Assembly (NCBI RefSeq): GCF_025989185.1
Contig: NZ_JAPDNT010000003.1
Coordinates: 62,001 to 126,000, forward strand
Direction of reading: 5' to 3'
Source of the DNA: Limobrevibacterium gyesilva
GTDB lineage: Bacteria; Pseudomonadota; Alphaproteobacteria; Acetobacterales; Acetobacteraceae
DNA: 64,000 nt
The number at the start of each line of letters is the position of its first letter. The first letter of the stretch is position 1. The notes under the pieces were generated by a model. It searched no databases and had not been told where the DNA came from. It worked only from the letters and a program-made list of their open reading frames with translations. Both the position numbers and the translations under genes were made by a program. Shown here piece by piece: positions 55,585-63,842 of the stretch.

Positions 55585-55780
55585 CGGTCCCTCCTGCCGG
55601 CGTTTCGGGGTCAGGCGTCTCCGCGACAGGCGCATCTGGCGATGCGCCGTGGACCTGTTCGCGCTCGGCCTTGCGGCGGGCGGCCTCCTCCTCCCGTTCG
55701 CGCAGCTTTGCTTCTTTCTTCGCCTGCTTGGCGCGGTTGCGCTCAGCCCGTTGCTGGTTGTAGTTGACCTTGAACGCCAT
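55571..55780 (-). CDS. Small highly charged coiled-coil protein, 69 aa
   Basis: The 69-residue protein starts MAFKVNYNQQRAERNRAKQA and consists of one long charged helix (KKEAKLREREEEAARRKAER), then a Pro/Glu/Thr-rich tail. Proteins of this kind are widespread and short in Rhodospirillales, with no known role. It shares 14 nt with the next small gene, so the pair is translationally coupled. Confidence 0.72.
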   Translation of the reverse strand: MAFKVNYNQQRAERNRAKQAKKEAKLREREEEAARRKAEREQVHGASPDAPVAETPDPETPAGGTDGTP

Positions 55781-55876
55781 GGTGTCCTTCCGTGGGCGCC
55801 GCGCGCTCTTCTGGTTTCAGATGCCGTATACCACGCGCCATCGAACCCGGCGAACCTGCGCGGCTGGCCGGGTTTC

Positions 55877-55972
55877 TATCCCGTGCGACTAGCCAAATGT
55901 TATTCCGCGCGGCTAGCCGAACGCTATTCCGCGTGGCTAGCCAGGAGTTATTCCGCGCGGCTAGCCGCGACG
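55877..55972. repeat. Four tandem copies of a 24-bp repeat
   Basis: Units begin at 55877, 55901, 55925 and 55949, each near TATTCCGCGCGGCTAGCCG, with a few differences, the first unit being the most diverged. Each unit contains CGGCTAGCCG or a close relative, itself a palindrome. The last unit overlaps the stop of the 64-residue gene. Confidence 0.88.
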
Positions 55973-56155
55973 CAACTGGCTCTCGCGCACCACGCGCTCG
56001 TGACTGTCGCGAACATTCTTCACGCGGTACTGCAGGTCGGGCGTCTCGCTCGGAAGCTGCCGCGCAATCGTATAAGTGCCGCGCGGCACATTGCCATCGA
56101 AACGGCCGGGGGAAAATTCCACCCGCTCGCCAACCGCGAACTTGTGAAGAGTCAT
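55961..56155 (-). CDS. Conserved small hypothetical protein, 64 aa (SH3-like barrel?)
   Basis: The protein reads FAVGERVEFSPGRFDGNVPRG then YTIARQLPSETPDLQYRVKN, a pattern of short strands as in small beta-barrel proteins. It is a known alphaproteobacterial hypothetical with no function. The ATG at 56155 has AAGGAG 5 nt upstream; a GTG at 56161 would overlap that site, so ATG is preferred. It lies just downstream of cspA on the same strand, 51 nt away. Its stop is in the 24-bp repeat array. Confidence 0.72.
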   Translation of the reverse strand: MTLHKFAVGERVEFSPGRFDGNVPRGTYTIARQLPSETPDLQYRVKNVRDSHERVVRESQLRRG

Positions 56156-56206
56156 TGTCACTCCTTGCCAAAAGCTGCCGCACGAATGCGGCAGCTTCCG
56201 TAGCGA

Positions 56207-56410
56207 TCAGGCGTCCTTCAGGTTGACCGCGGAGGTCTTGCCCTGCTGGCCGCGCTCCAACTCGAAGCTGACCTTCTGGCCTTCCTTGAGTTGCATGCCC
56301 GCCCGCTCAACGGCCGAAATATGAACGAAAACGTCCTTGCTGCCGTCGTCGGGCTGGATGAAGCCGAAGCCCTTGGTTGTGTTGAACCACTTGACGGTAC
56401 CGATAGTCAT
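56207..56410 (-). CDS. cspA: Cold-shock protein
   Basis: The 67-residue CSD protein has both RNA-binding motifs, KGFGFIQP (RNP1) and VFVHISAV (RNP2), in the order of bacterial CspA/CspE proteins. It acts as an RNA chaperone that unwinds structured mRNA. About 180 nt separate its start from the next gene upstream; this leader could carry a temperature-sensitive 5' UTR, though no conserved box is recognised. It is followed on the same strand by the 64-residue gene. Confidence 0.95.
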   Translation of the reverse strand: MTIGTVKWFNTTKGFGFIQPDDGSKDVFVHISAVERAGMQLKEGQKVSFELERGQQGKTSAVNLKDA

Positions 56411-56590
56411 GATGCGTGTCTCCGCGCGCCGGCGACCCGCGACATGCGGGCCAGGATGTTTTTCGAAGTGGGGGGAACCGGATGCGAAAGCACCGCAAAT
56501 TGCTGCGGTCAGGCCCAGGCCGAAAACTGCCGAAATGCGAATATGGTGCTTTTTCGGGCAAAAAGCGAGCCCCGGCCCGAATATTCTTTT

Positions 56591-57418
56591 CTAGCGCCGA
56601 TACCGCCGCTGCAGCAGCGCGCTTCCGGCCACGGTCAGGCCCAGCGTCACCGCCAGCAGGATGAACGCCAAAGCCGCCCCGAACGGCCAGTTGGTGGTGC
56701 GCACGAACTGGTCGTACACCGCGGGCGCCATCATCTTGAACTGGGCGCCGCCCAACAGCACCGGTGTCGCGTAGGCGTTCATGCACAGGATGAATACCAA
56801 CGCCGATCCCGCCACGACGCCGGGCAGCGCCAGCGGGAATATGATGCGACGGAACACGGTGAACGGCCGGGCCCCCATGTTCTGCGCCGCTTCCTCGACA
56901 TTGCGGGGAATGCCCTCGATCACGCTGGACAGCGTCAGGATCATGTAGGGCAGCACCACCGTCACGATGCCCGCCACCACCGCGCCCGGCGTATACATCA
57001 GCTGCACCGGGCCGGACAGGAGGCCGGTGGCGCGCAGCCCGGCGTTCACCACGCCGGTGTTGCCCAGCAGCGTCATCCAGCCGGCGGCGCGCACGACATT
57101 GCCGACCATCAGCGGGAACACCGTCAGCAGGGTCAGCCAGGCTTTCCACCGCCCGCGCATCCGCGCCAGCGCATAGGCGGCGGGAAAGCCCGCCGTCAGC
57201 GCGATCAGCGTGGAGAAGAACGCCACCTGCAGCGTGGTGCCCATCACCTCGCGGTAATAGGAGTCGGTCACGGCGGACAGGTAGTTGCGCGCCGTGAACG
57301 CCTCGATCATCAGCTCGGTCGGGCTGTAGAGGTTCAGCGAATAGCGGAACAGCAGCACCATCGGCGCCACCATCATCAGCAGCACCAACAGCGTCGCCGG
57401 CAGGATCAGCGCGGGCAT
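56591..57418 (-). CDS. ABC transporter permease, PotB type
   Basis: The 275-residue membrane protein has an N-terminal helix PATLLVLLMMVAPMVLLFRY, a long first periplasmic loop and about six helices. The ATPase-docking loop reads NVEEAAQNMGARPFTVFRRI. This is the polyamine/opine permease type. It begins 4 nt after the stop of the binding-protein gene, with ATG 57418, giving the family length. A second, PotC-like permease lies at the window end. Confidence 0.9.
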   Translation of the reverse strand: MPALILPATLLVLLMMVAPMVLLFRYSLNLYSPTELMIEAFTARNYLSAVTDSYYREVMGTTLQVAFFSTLIALTAGFPAAYALARMRGRWKAWLTLLTVFPLMVGNVVRAAGWMTLLGNTGVVNAGLRATGLLSGPVQLMYTPGAVVAGIVTVVLPYMILTLSSVIEGIPRNVEEAAQNMGARPFTVFRRIIFPLALPGVVAGSALVFILCMNAYATPVLLGGAQFKMMAPAVYDQFVRTTNWPFGAALAFILLAVTLGLTVAGSALLQRRYRR

Positions 57419-57422
57419 CGGG

Positions 57423-58463
57423 TCAGGCCTTGAACTGCCGGTTCCAGAAATCGAAGATCTCCGCCGCGTGCTGGGCCACGTATTCGTAGTCGGGCAGCCG
57501 GAAGCGCGCCTGCTGCTCCGGCGTGAGGGCGATCTGGGCGGCCAGGTCGTCGGGCAGCGTCGCGTTGGTGACGGTCGGCACATAGCCCATGCGCGCGGCG
57601 AAGCCCGCCTGCGCCCGCGGGTCCAGCATCGCGTTCAGATAGGCATAGGCCTGGGCCTTGTTCTGCGCGTTCTTCGGGATCGCACCCTGGTAGAGGATCG
57701 GCGTCACCCCCTCCGCCGGCTCGGCATGGCGCAGGTTGATGCCGGAGCGGCGCCACTGGTAGCCGCGGGCGAGCCACATCACGGTCAGCCACACCTCCTC
57801 GCCCTTCAGCGCCACGGCCAGCGTCTCGTTGCTGGGATAGACCTTCGCCCCCAGCGCCTTGAGGTCCAGCAGCGCCTTCTTCGCCGGCCCGTAATCGCTC
57901 ATCGAGCCGCCGCCCACCAAGGCTGCCACCGATGTGATCTGGGAATAGAGCAGGTCGGAGAAGCCCACGCGGCCGCGATATTTCGGATCCCACAGATCGG
58001 CGTAGGAGCGTGGCGCCGGATTCACCTTGTCGGGATTGTACAGGATGACCTGGCCCGAATAGATCTGCGGAATGGCATAGGGCCTGGCCAGCGATGCGAC
58101 GATATGCGGCGCGTTGGCGATGCGCCCCATGTCCAGCGTGTCGAGCAGGCCGTGGCGGGACACCTCGTACATGTCCACGTCCGACAGCAGCGCCACATCG
58201 AGCGTGCCGCGACGGGCCGCGCGCTCGGCGATCAGCTTGGCCTTGCGCGGCGACGCGTCGGCGGTCTGGTGCAGCACTTCCAGCCCCAGCTTCCCGGCGA
58301 TCGGCTCGTCCACGTTCTTCGCCAGCAGGTCGCCGTAGTCGCCGCCCCAGGTGCCCACCACCACGCGCTCCGCCGCGACGGCACGGCGGGAGGCGAGCGC
58401 GGCGGCGCCGAGGCCCGCCGCACCCAGGAATGTCCGCCGCCGCATCGAGCCGGTGTCGCTCAC
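57423..58463 (-). CDS. PotD-like solute-binding protein 1 of three
   Basis: The 346-residue protein has an RR-type signal (RRRTFLGAAGLGAAALASR) and a family-1/PotD core: VVVGTWGGDYGDLLAKNVDE, LLSDVDMYEVS, and AIPQIYSGQVILYNPDK. It ends in FWNRQFKA. It is 60-70% alike by eye to the next gene, in the same frame order, and overlaps it by 4 nt. It feeds polyamines, opines or similar cations to the PotB/PotC permease pair. Confidence 0.88.
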   Translation of the reverse strand: MSDTGSMRRRTFLGAAGLGAAALASRRAVAAERVVVGTWGGDYGDLLAKNVDEPIAGKLGLEVLHQTADASPRKAKLIAERAARRGTLDVALLSDVDMYEVSRHGLLDTLDMGRIANAPHIVASLARPYAIPQIYSGQVILYNPDKVNPAPRSYADLWDPKYRGRVGFSDLLYSQITSVAALVGGGSMSDYGPAKKALLDLKALGAKVYPSNETLAVALKGEEVWLTVMWLARGYQWRRSGINLRHAEPAEGVTPILYQGAIPKNAQNKAQAYAYLNAMLDPRAQAGFAARMGYVPTVTNATLPDDLAAQIALTPEQQARFRLPDYEYVAQHAAEIFDFWNRQFKA

Positions 58464-59473
58464 GCCTTGAACTCCTTGTTCCAGAAATCGAGGATCTCCG
58501 GCAGCACCTTGGCCTGATAGCTGTAATCGGGAACGCGGAACTTCTCCTGCTCCGCCGGCGTGAAGCCGATCTGGCCGGCGATCTCTGCCGGCAAAGTCGC
58601 GTTGGTCACGGTCGGCACATAGCCCATGCGGTCAGCGAAACCGAGCTGCGCCTGCGGGTCCAGCATGGCGTTCAGATAGGCCCAGGCATGGGCCTTGTTG
58701 CGCGCGTTCTTCGGCACCGCGGCCTCGAACACCACGGGGATCGCGCCCTCCTCCGGCACCGCATGGGCCAGCTTGATGCCGGCCTTGCGCCACATGAAGC
58801 CGCGCGCGAGCCACATCGGGGTGATCCAGACTTCCTCGGCCTTCAGGGCCTGCGCCAGCTGCTCGTGCGACGGATAGATCTTCGGCTCGTTCTTCTTCAG
58901 ATCGAGCAGCATCTTCTTCGCCGGCTGCCAGTTGGACATGCCGCCGCCGCCGGCGATGGCGCTGCCGAAAGTGACCGCCGGATAGTTCAGGTCCGGGATG
59001 GCGACGCGGCCCTTGTATTTCGGGTTCCACAGATCGGCGAAGCCCTTCGGCGCCTCGATCTTGTCGGGGTTGTACAGGATCACCTGGGCGGAGAGGATGT
59101 GCGGGATGGAATAGGGCCGCCGCAGCCCCTTGATGATGTTCGCGGCGTTCGGCACCGCCGGCAGGTCAACATCCTCGAACACGCCCGCCTGGGCCATCTG
59201 GTACATGTCGGTATCCGACAGATGCACCACATCCAGCGAGCCCCGGCGGCTGACCTTCTCGGCGATCAGCTTGGTCTTGCGGGCGTCCTGGCTGCCGAGA
59301 TCCTGGACTGCCTCGATGCCCACCGGCGTCAGCAGCGGCTTCTCGACATTGCGGGTCAGCAGCTCGCCGTAGTCGCCGCCCCAGGTCGCCACCACCACCT
59401 GGCCGGCGGCGGACGCGCGGGTTGCAAGTGAGGCTGCGGCGGCGGCGCCGAGCAGGGTTCGGCGTGTGATCAT
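58460..59473 (-). CDS. PotD-like solute-binding protein 2 of three
   Basis: The 337-residue protein has an RR-type signal (TRRTLLGAAAAASLATRAS) and the core VVVATWGGDYGELLTRNVEK, HLSDTDMYQMAQ, and SIPHILSAQVILYNPDK. It ends in FWNKEFKA. GGAGAG precedes the ATG at 59473. It is divergent from the BenE-like gene, 227 nt away. It is a tandem paralogue of binding protein 1. Confidence 0.88.
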   Translation of the reverse strand: MITRRTLLGAAAAASLATRASAAGQVVVATWGGDYGELLTRNVEKPLLTPVGIEAVQDLGSQDARKTKLIAEKVSRRGSLDVVHLSDTDMYQMAQAGVFEDVDLPAVPNAANIIKGLRRPYSIPHILSAQVILYNPDKIEAPKGFADLWNPKYKGRVAIPDLNYPAVTFGSAIAGGGGMSNWQPAKKMLLDLKKNEPKIYPSHEQLAQALKAEEVWITPMWLARGFMWRKAGIKLAHAVPEEGAIPVVFEAAVPKNARNKAHAWAYLNAMLDPQAQLGFADRMGYVPTVTNATLPAEIAGQIGFTPAEQEKFRVPDYSYQAKVLPEILDFWNKEFKA

Positions 59474-59700
59474 GACGTGCTCTCCGGGTTCGAGACGCCG
59501 GCGTATCGGGTCTGCCGGCAACGTTGGCAAGTCGATGGGTCCAGGCGCCTTTCGGGCGTCGCCGGCACATCTTCACCCAGCCGTGGCCACCGCGTCCAGG
59601 CCGGGGCCGGTCTTGCCGCGTCCGGCGCCGCGTGCCACACGGGCGGACCCATTCTCGAACCGTGCAGCCCCGACCCGGGGCCAGGCCGGGAGCGCTGCAC

Positions 59701-60867
59701 ATGTCAGGATCCTTCTCAGTGCCGGCGCTGGCCGCCGGCCTGCTCGCCGCCTTCGTCGGTTTCGCCAGCTCCTTCGCCGTGGTCGTCAGCGGCCTGACTG
59801 CGGTCGGCGCCACCCAGGCCGAGGCGGCGTCGGGGCTGATGGCGCTGTCGATCGCCATGGGCGTGTGCGGCATCTATCTCAGCCTGAAGACGAAGCTGCC
59901 GATCAGCGTCGCCTGGTCCACGCCGGGCGCGGCGCTGCTGGCCACGTCCGGCCCGGCGGCAGGCGGATTCACGGCCGCCGTCGGCGCCTTCCTGGTGACC
60001 GGGGTGCTGATCGTCGTGGCCGGGCTGTGGAAGCCGCTGGGGCGCTGGGTCGCCGCCATCCCGGCGCCGCTTGCCAGCGCGATGCTGGCGGGGGTGCTGC
60101 TGGGGCTCTGCCTGGCGCCGGTGCGCGCGGTGGCAGAGACGCCCGCCCTGGCGCTGCCGATCATCGTTGCCTGGGCGGCTGTGGGGAAATTCCGCCGCCT
60201 CTACGCGGTGCCGGCGGCCGTGCTCGTCGCCATGGGGCTGATCGCCGCGACGACGCATGTGGCGCCGGAGGCCATGGGGCCGCTGTGGCCACAGCCGGTG
60301 CTGGTGGTGCCGACATTCTCGTTCGGCGCCGTCATCGGCATCGCGCTGCCGCTGTTCATTGTCACCATGGCCTCGCAGAACATCCCCGGCATGGCCGTGC
60401 TCAACGTCAACGGCTACCGCCCTTCCCCCGGACCGCTGTTCACCACCACCGGCCTGTTCAGCATCGCCGGGGCGCCGTTCGGCGCGCATGCCGTGAATCT
60501 GGCGGCGATCACGGCGGCGCTGTGCGCCGGGCCCGACGCGCATCCCGATCCGCGCCGCCGCTACTGGGCTGCCGTGGTCGCGGGCGCCGGCTACATCGTC
60601 TTCGGGTTGCTGGCGGGTGCTGCCACCGCCTTCATCAGCGCCTCGCCGCCGATCCTGATCGAGGCGGTGGCGGGGCTGGCGCTGCTCGGCGCGTTCGGCG
60701 GGGCGCTGATGGGCGCCGTGGCCGAGCCGCGCGAGCGTGAGGCCGCCGTCATCACCTTCCTGGTGACGGCATCCGGCCTGACATTCCTCGGCATCAGCGG
60801 CGCCTTCTGGGGCCTGCTCGCCGGCGGCGGCATGCACGCCCTCACCCAATGGCGCAGCAAGCCGTAA
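59701..60867 (+). CDS. benE: BenE family benzoate/H+ symporter
   Basis: The 388-residue membrane protein has about 12 hydrophobic segments. Its core, NIPGMAVLNVNGYRP then PLFTTTGLFSIAGAPFGAHA, is the signature of BenE transporters, relatives of the uracil/sulfate permease fold. It imports benzoate or related aromatic acids with protons. It is encoded opposite to its neighbours inside the binding-protein cluster, and no benzoate-catabolic genes are nearby. Substrate is inferred from family. Confidence 0.88.
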   Translation: MSGSFSVPALAAGLLAAFVGFASSFAVVVSGLTAVGATQAEAASGLMALSIAMGVCGIYLSLKTKLPISVAWSTPGAALLATSGPAAGGFTAAVGAFLVTGVLIVVAGLWKPLGRWVAAIPAPLASAMLAGVLLGLCLAPVRAVAETPALALPIIVAWAAVGKFRRLYAVPAAVLVAMGLIAATTHVAPEAMGPLWPQPVLVVPTFSFGAVIGIALPLFIVTMASQNIPGMAVLNVNGYRPSPGPLFTTTGLFSIAGAPFGAHAVNLAAITAALCAGPDAHPDPRRRYWAAVVAGAGYIVFGLLAGAATAFISASPPILIEAVAGLALLGAFGGALMGAVAEPREREAAVITFLVTASGLTFLGISGAFWGLLAGGGMHALTQWRSKP

Positions 60868-60870
60868 CGA

Positions 60871-61731
60871 TCAGCCGGCCCCGAGCATGTCCGCCAGCAT
60901 GGCGTTGAAGGCGTCCGCCGCCTCATAGGCCACCCAGTGCCCGGCGCCCTCGATCACCCGGAAATCGACATCGGGCCGGGCGCCGCGCAGGGCCGCCGCG
61001 CGGGTTGCGAGGTCGGGCGCGGCGGTCACGTCGCAGCTGCCCCAGATCGCGTTCAGCTTCGCCGGCGCCCGCGCGACGGCATCGCGCAGCGCGGTGGATT
61101 CCGCGAAGCCCTTGCTCTTGAATCGGGCATGCACGGTGTTCCAGTCCTGGATCGCCAGCGCCCGCGCGTCGATCTGCGTCGCGTCCGCGATCATGAACCG
61201 GCCGAGATTGACGCGGTTCGCCGCGGTCCGCTCCGCCCCCGTCTTGCTGCGCACTTTCTCCAGCACGATGCCGGTGCGCGGCAGCCCGAGCGATGACGGG
61301 CCGACCACCGTGAGCGAGCGCACGCGCGCGCCATGCAGCGCCGCCACCTGGCTGGAGATCAGCGCGCCGTAGGAAAACCCAGCGATGTCGTAACGCATAT
61401 CGGCCGGCAGCAACCCGGCCAAACCGTCGGCGACGATCGCGCCGATGGACCCCGGCGTCGCCGGCATCGGCGGCAGGGCGGAGTCGCCGAGCCCGGGCAG
61501 GTCCGGCGCCAGCACCCGCCGGGTCCGCGACAGCGCGGCGATGTTCCCGGCCCAGTGCCGCCACGAGCCGGTGCCGCCATGCAGCAGCACCAGCACCGGG
61601 CCCGCGCCCCAGCTGCGCCAGACCAACTGCCCCTCGCCGCACGGCGTTTCCATCCGCCGCGCGGCGCTGGCGAGGTGCGGCACCGGTTCCGTCACCGGCA
61701 CGAAAGGTGTCGCGAAGCCGCCGTCGCCCAT
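60871..61731 (-). CDS. Alpha/beta hydrolase
   Basis: The 286-residue protein has the oxyanion motif LLHGGTGSWRHW, the nucleophile elbow IAGFSYGALIS and the C-terminal catalytic His in EGAGHWVAYE. The Asp is probably in IWGSCDVTAAP. It begins 6 nt after the stop of binding protein 3 and is likely co-transcribed with it. It may hydrolyse an ester or lactone related to the transported solute. Confidence 0.85.
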   Translation of the reverse strand: MGDGGFATPFVPVTEPVPHLASAARRMETPCGEGQLVWRSWGAGPVLVLLHGGTGSWRHWAGNIAALSRTRRVLAPDLPGLGDSALPPMPATPGSIGAIVADGLAGLLPADMRYDIAGFSYGALISSQVAALHGARVRSLTVVGPSSLGLPRTGIVLEKVRSKTGAERTAANRVNLGRFMIADATQIDARALAIQDWNTVHARFKSKGFAESTALRDAVARAPAKLNAIWGSCDVTAAPDLATRAAALRGARPDVDFRVIEGAGHWVAYEAADAFNAMLADMLGAG

Positions 61732-61736
61732 CGCTG

Positions 61737-62762
61737 TCAGCTCTTGAAGTCGCGGTTCCAGAAATCGTTCAACTGCGAGGTGTTCTTCGCCATGTAGTCG
61801 TAGTCCGGATTCTTGAAGTTGGCCTGCTGCTCCGGCGTGAAGCCGATCTGCTGCATCAGCTCCGCCGGCACCGGCGCGTTGTCCACGGTCGGCGCGTAGG
61901 ACATCCGCTCGGCGAAGGCCACCTGCGCGCGCGGGTCCAGCATCGCGTTCAGATACGCCATGCCGTTGGCCTTGTTCTGCGCGTTCTTCGGCACCGCGGC
62001 GGCCGAGATATACGGTGTCGCACCTTCGGATGGCACCGCGTGCGCCACGTTCACGCCGCCCTTGCGCCAGAACACGCCGCGGGCGAGCCACATCGGCGTC
62101 ATCCACACCTCCTCGGCCTTCAATGCCGTCGCCATCGCCTCGTTCGACGGATAGATCTTCGGCTCCAGCCGCTTGAGGTCGCGCAGCGCGGGCTTGCCCG
62201 GCTCGAAATTGTTCATGCTGCCGCCATGCGCGAGCGCCGCGGCGGCGATGTTGTACAGATACAGGATGTCAACGAAACCGACGCGGCCTTTGTATTTCGG
62301 GTCCCAGAAATCCGTATACGATTTCGGCGGCGTCTTGATCTTGTCAGGGTTGTACAGGATCACCAGCCCCGAATAGATGTGCGGGATCGAGTATGGGGTG
62401 CGCAGCGCCGGCAGCACATGCGGCAGGTTCGGCACCGCCTCCGCCGTCACCGGCTCCCACACATTGAGCAACGACATGCTGGCCGAATCCACGTCGGACA
62501 GGCAGGCGACATCCATGGTGCCGCGGCGCGACGCGCGCTCGGCGGTCAGCTTGGCCTTGCGCGGGTCCTGGGGTGCGACGTCCTGCACCACCTCGATGCC
62601 CTTCGGCGCCAGCAGCGGCTTGTCGATGTTCTCCGCCAACAGGGCCGCGTAGTCGCCGCCCCAGGTGCCCACGACCACCTGCCCCGCCGCATGCGCCCGC
62701 GGCGCCGCCGCCAGTGCCGCGGCGCCGGTCAGAAGCGTGCGCCGCCCGATCTTTCCCATCAT
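61737..62762 (-). CDS. PotD-like solute-binding protein 3 of three
   Basis: The 341-residue protein has an RR-type signal (GRRTLLTGAAALAAAPRAH) and the core VVVGTWGGDYAALLAENIDK, ACLSDVDSASMS, and SIPHIYSGLVILYNPDK. It ends in FWNRDFKS, like copies 1 and 2. The start at 62762 has AGGGGG at 6 nt, better than the ATG at 62768, which would abut it. It lies 18 nt after the ATPase gene's stop and leads into the hydrolase. Confidence 0.88.
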   Translation of the reverse strand: MMGKIGRRTLLTGAAALAAAPRAHAAGQVVVGTWGGDYAALLAENIDKPLLAPKGIEVVQDVAPQDPRKAKLTAERASRRGTMDVACLSDVDSASMSLLNVWEPVTAEAVPNLPHVLPALRTPYSIPHIYSGLVILYNPDKIKTPPKSYTDFWDPKYKGRVGFVDILYLYNIAAAALAHGGSMNNFEPGKPALRDLKRLEPKIYPSNEAMATALKAEEVWMTPMWLARGVFWRKGGVNVAHAVPSEGATPYISAAAVPKNAQNKANGMAYLNAMLDPRAQVAFAERMSYAPTVDNAPVPAELMQQIGFTPEQQANFKNPDYDYMAKNTSQLNDFWNRDFKS

Positions 62763-62780
62763 GTCCATCCCCCTGTCATT

Positions 62781-63842
62781 TTATTCGTCCGGCAGCAGCC
62801 TGCCGGCGCTTGCGTTCCAGTCCAGCGTCACGGCGTCGCCGGGCGCGAGACGGCGCAGCGGATCGTCCCCGTCGGGCGTCGGCCGGGTCACCAGGATCTC
62901 GCCGGCATCGGTCTGCACGTGCCAGTCGGTCAGCCCGCCGAGATAGGTGACCATGGCGACACGCCCGGGAATTGCGCCGTCGGGGGGCGTGCCGCCGTTC
63001 GCCGCGATGCCGACGCGCTCGGGCCGGACCACCAGGGCGCTGTGCTCCCCCGGCGTGCCACCGGCGCAGGGCAGCGCGAGCCCGCCGGCGCGGAACACGC
63101 CGGGTGTCTCCACGGCGCCGCGCAGGATGCTGCAGCGTCCCAGGAACCCCGCGACGAAAAGATCGGCGGGACGCTCATAGAGTTCCTCGGGCGTGCCGGT
63201 CTGGCGCACGCGGCCGCGATCCATCACCACGAGGCGGTCGGCCATGGTCAGCGCCTCCTCCTGGTCGTGGGTCACGAACAGGGTGGTCAGGCCCAGGCGC
63301 TGCTGCAGGGCGCGGATCTCCACCCGCACCTCGGCGCGCAGGCGCGCGTCCAGGTTGGACAGCGGCTCGTCCAGCAGGAAGACGGTGGGGTTCACCACCA
63401 AGGCGCGGGCCAGCGCCACACGCTGCTGCTGGCCGCCGGACAGCTGCATCGGACGGCGCTCGGCCAGGCCATCCAGCTGCACCAGCCGCAGCGCCTCGGC
63501 CACCTTGCGCTCGCGCTCGGCGCGCGGCACGCGGCGCATCTCCAGCCCGAAGCCGACATTGTCGGCGACGGTCATGTGCGGGAACAGGGCATAGCCCTGG
63601 AACACCATGCCGGTGTCACGCCCATAGGGCGGCGCGCGGGTCACGTCCGCGCCGCCGATCAGCACCCGGCCGTCGGTGGGCAGCACGAAGCCCGCGACCA
63701 TGCGCAGCGTGGTGGTCTTGCCGCAGCCGGACGGGCCCAGCAGCGCCACCAGCTCGCCCTGCGCGACTTCCAGGTTCACGCGGTCGACCGCGACCGTGGC
63801 GCCGTAGGTGCGGCGGAGATTCTCCAGGATGAGGCTGGTCAC
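62781..63842 (-). CDS. ABC transporter ATP-binding protein, PotA type
   Basis: The 353-residue ATPase has Walker A GPSGCGKTTT, signature LSGGQQQRVALARAL and Walker B VFLLDEPLSNLD, and a C-terminal TOBE domain (PERVGIAANGG onward). It energises the PotB/PotC-like pair. It starts at GTG 63842, overlapping the stop of the permease at the window end (GTGA). It is followed 18 nt later by binding protein 3. Confidence 0.93.
   Translation of the reverse strand: MTSLILENLRRTYGATVAVDRVNLEVAQGELVALLGPSGCGKTTTLRMVAGFVLPTDGRVLIGGADVTRAPPYGRDTGMVFQGYALFPHMTVADNVGFGLEMRRVPRAERERKVAEALRLVQLDGLAERRPMQLSGGQQQRVALARALVVNPTVFLLDEPLSNLDARLRAEVRVEIRALQQRLGLTTLFVTHDQEEALTMADRLVVMDRGRVRQTGTPEELYERPADLFVAGFLGRCSILRGAVETPGVFRAGGLALPCAGGTPGEHSALVVRPERVGIAANGGTPPDGAIPGRVAMVTYLGGLTDWHVQTDAGEILVTRPTPDGDDPLRRLAPGDAVTLDWNASAGRLLPDE

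Noticed and set aside
55877-55972. CRISPR array
   Set aside because: Units are contiguous with no spacers and no cas genes are present; it is a plain tandem repeat.
56411-56590. Riboswitch or structured RNA in the cspA leader
   Set aside because: Short hairpins such as ACCGCA-TGCGGT can be drawn, but no conserved motif could be recognised.
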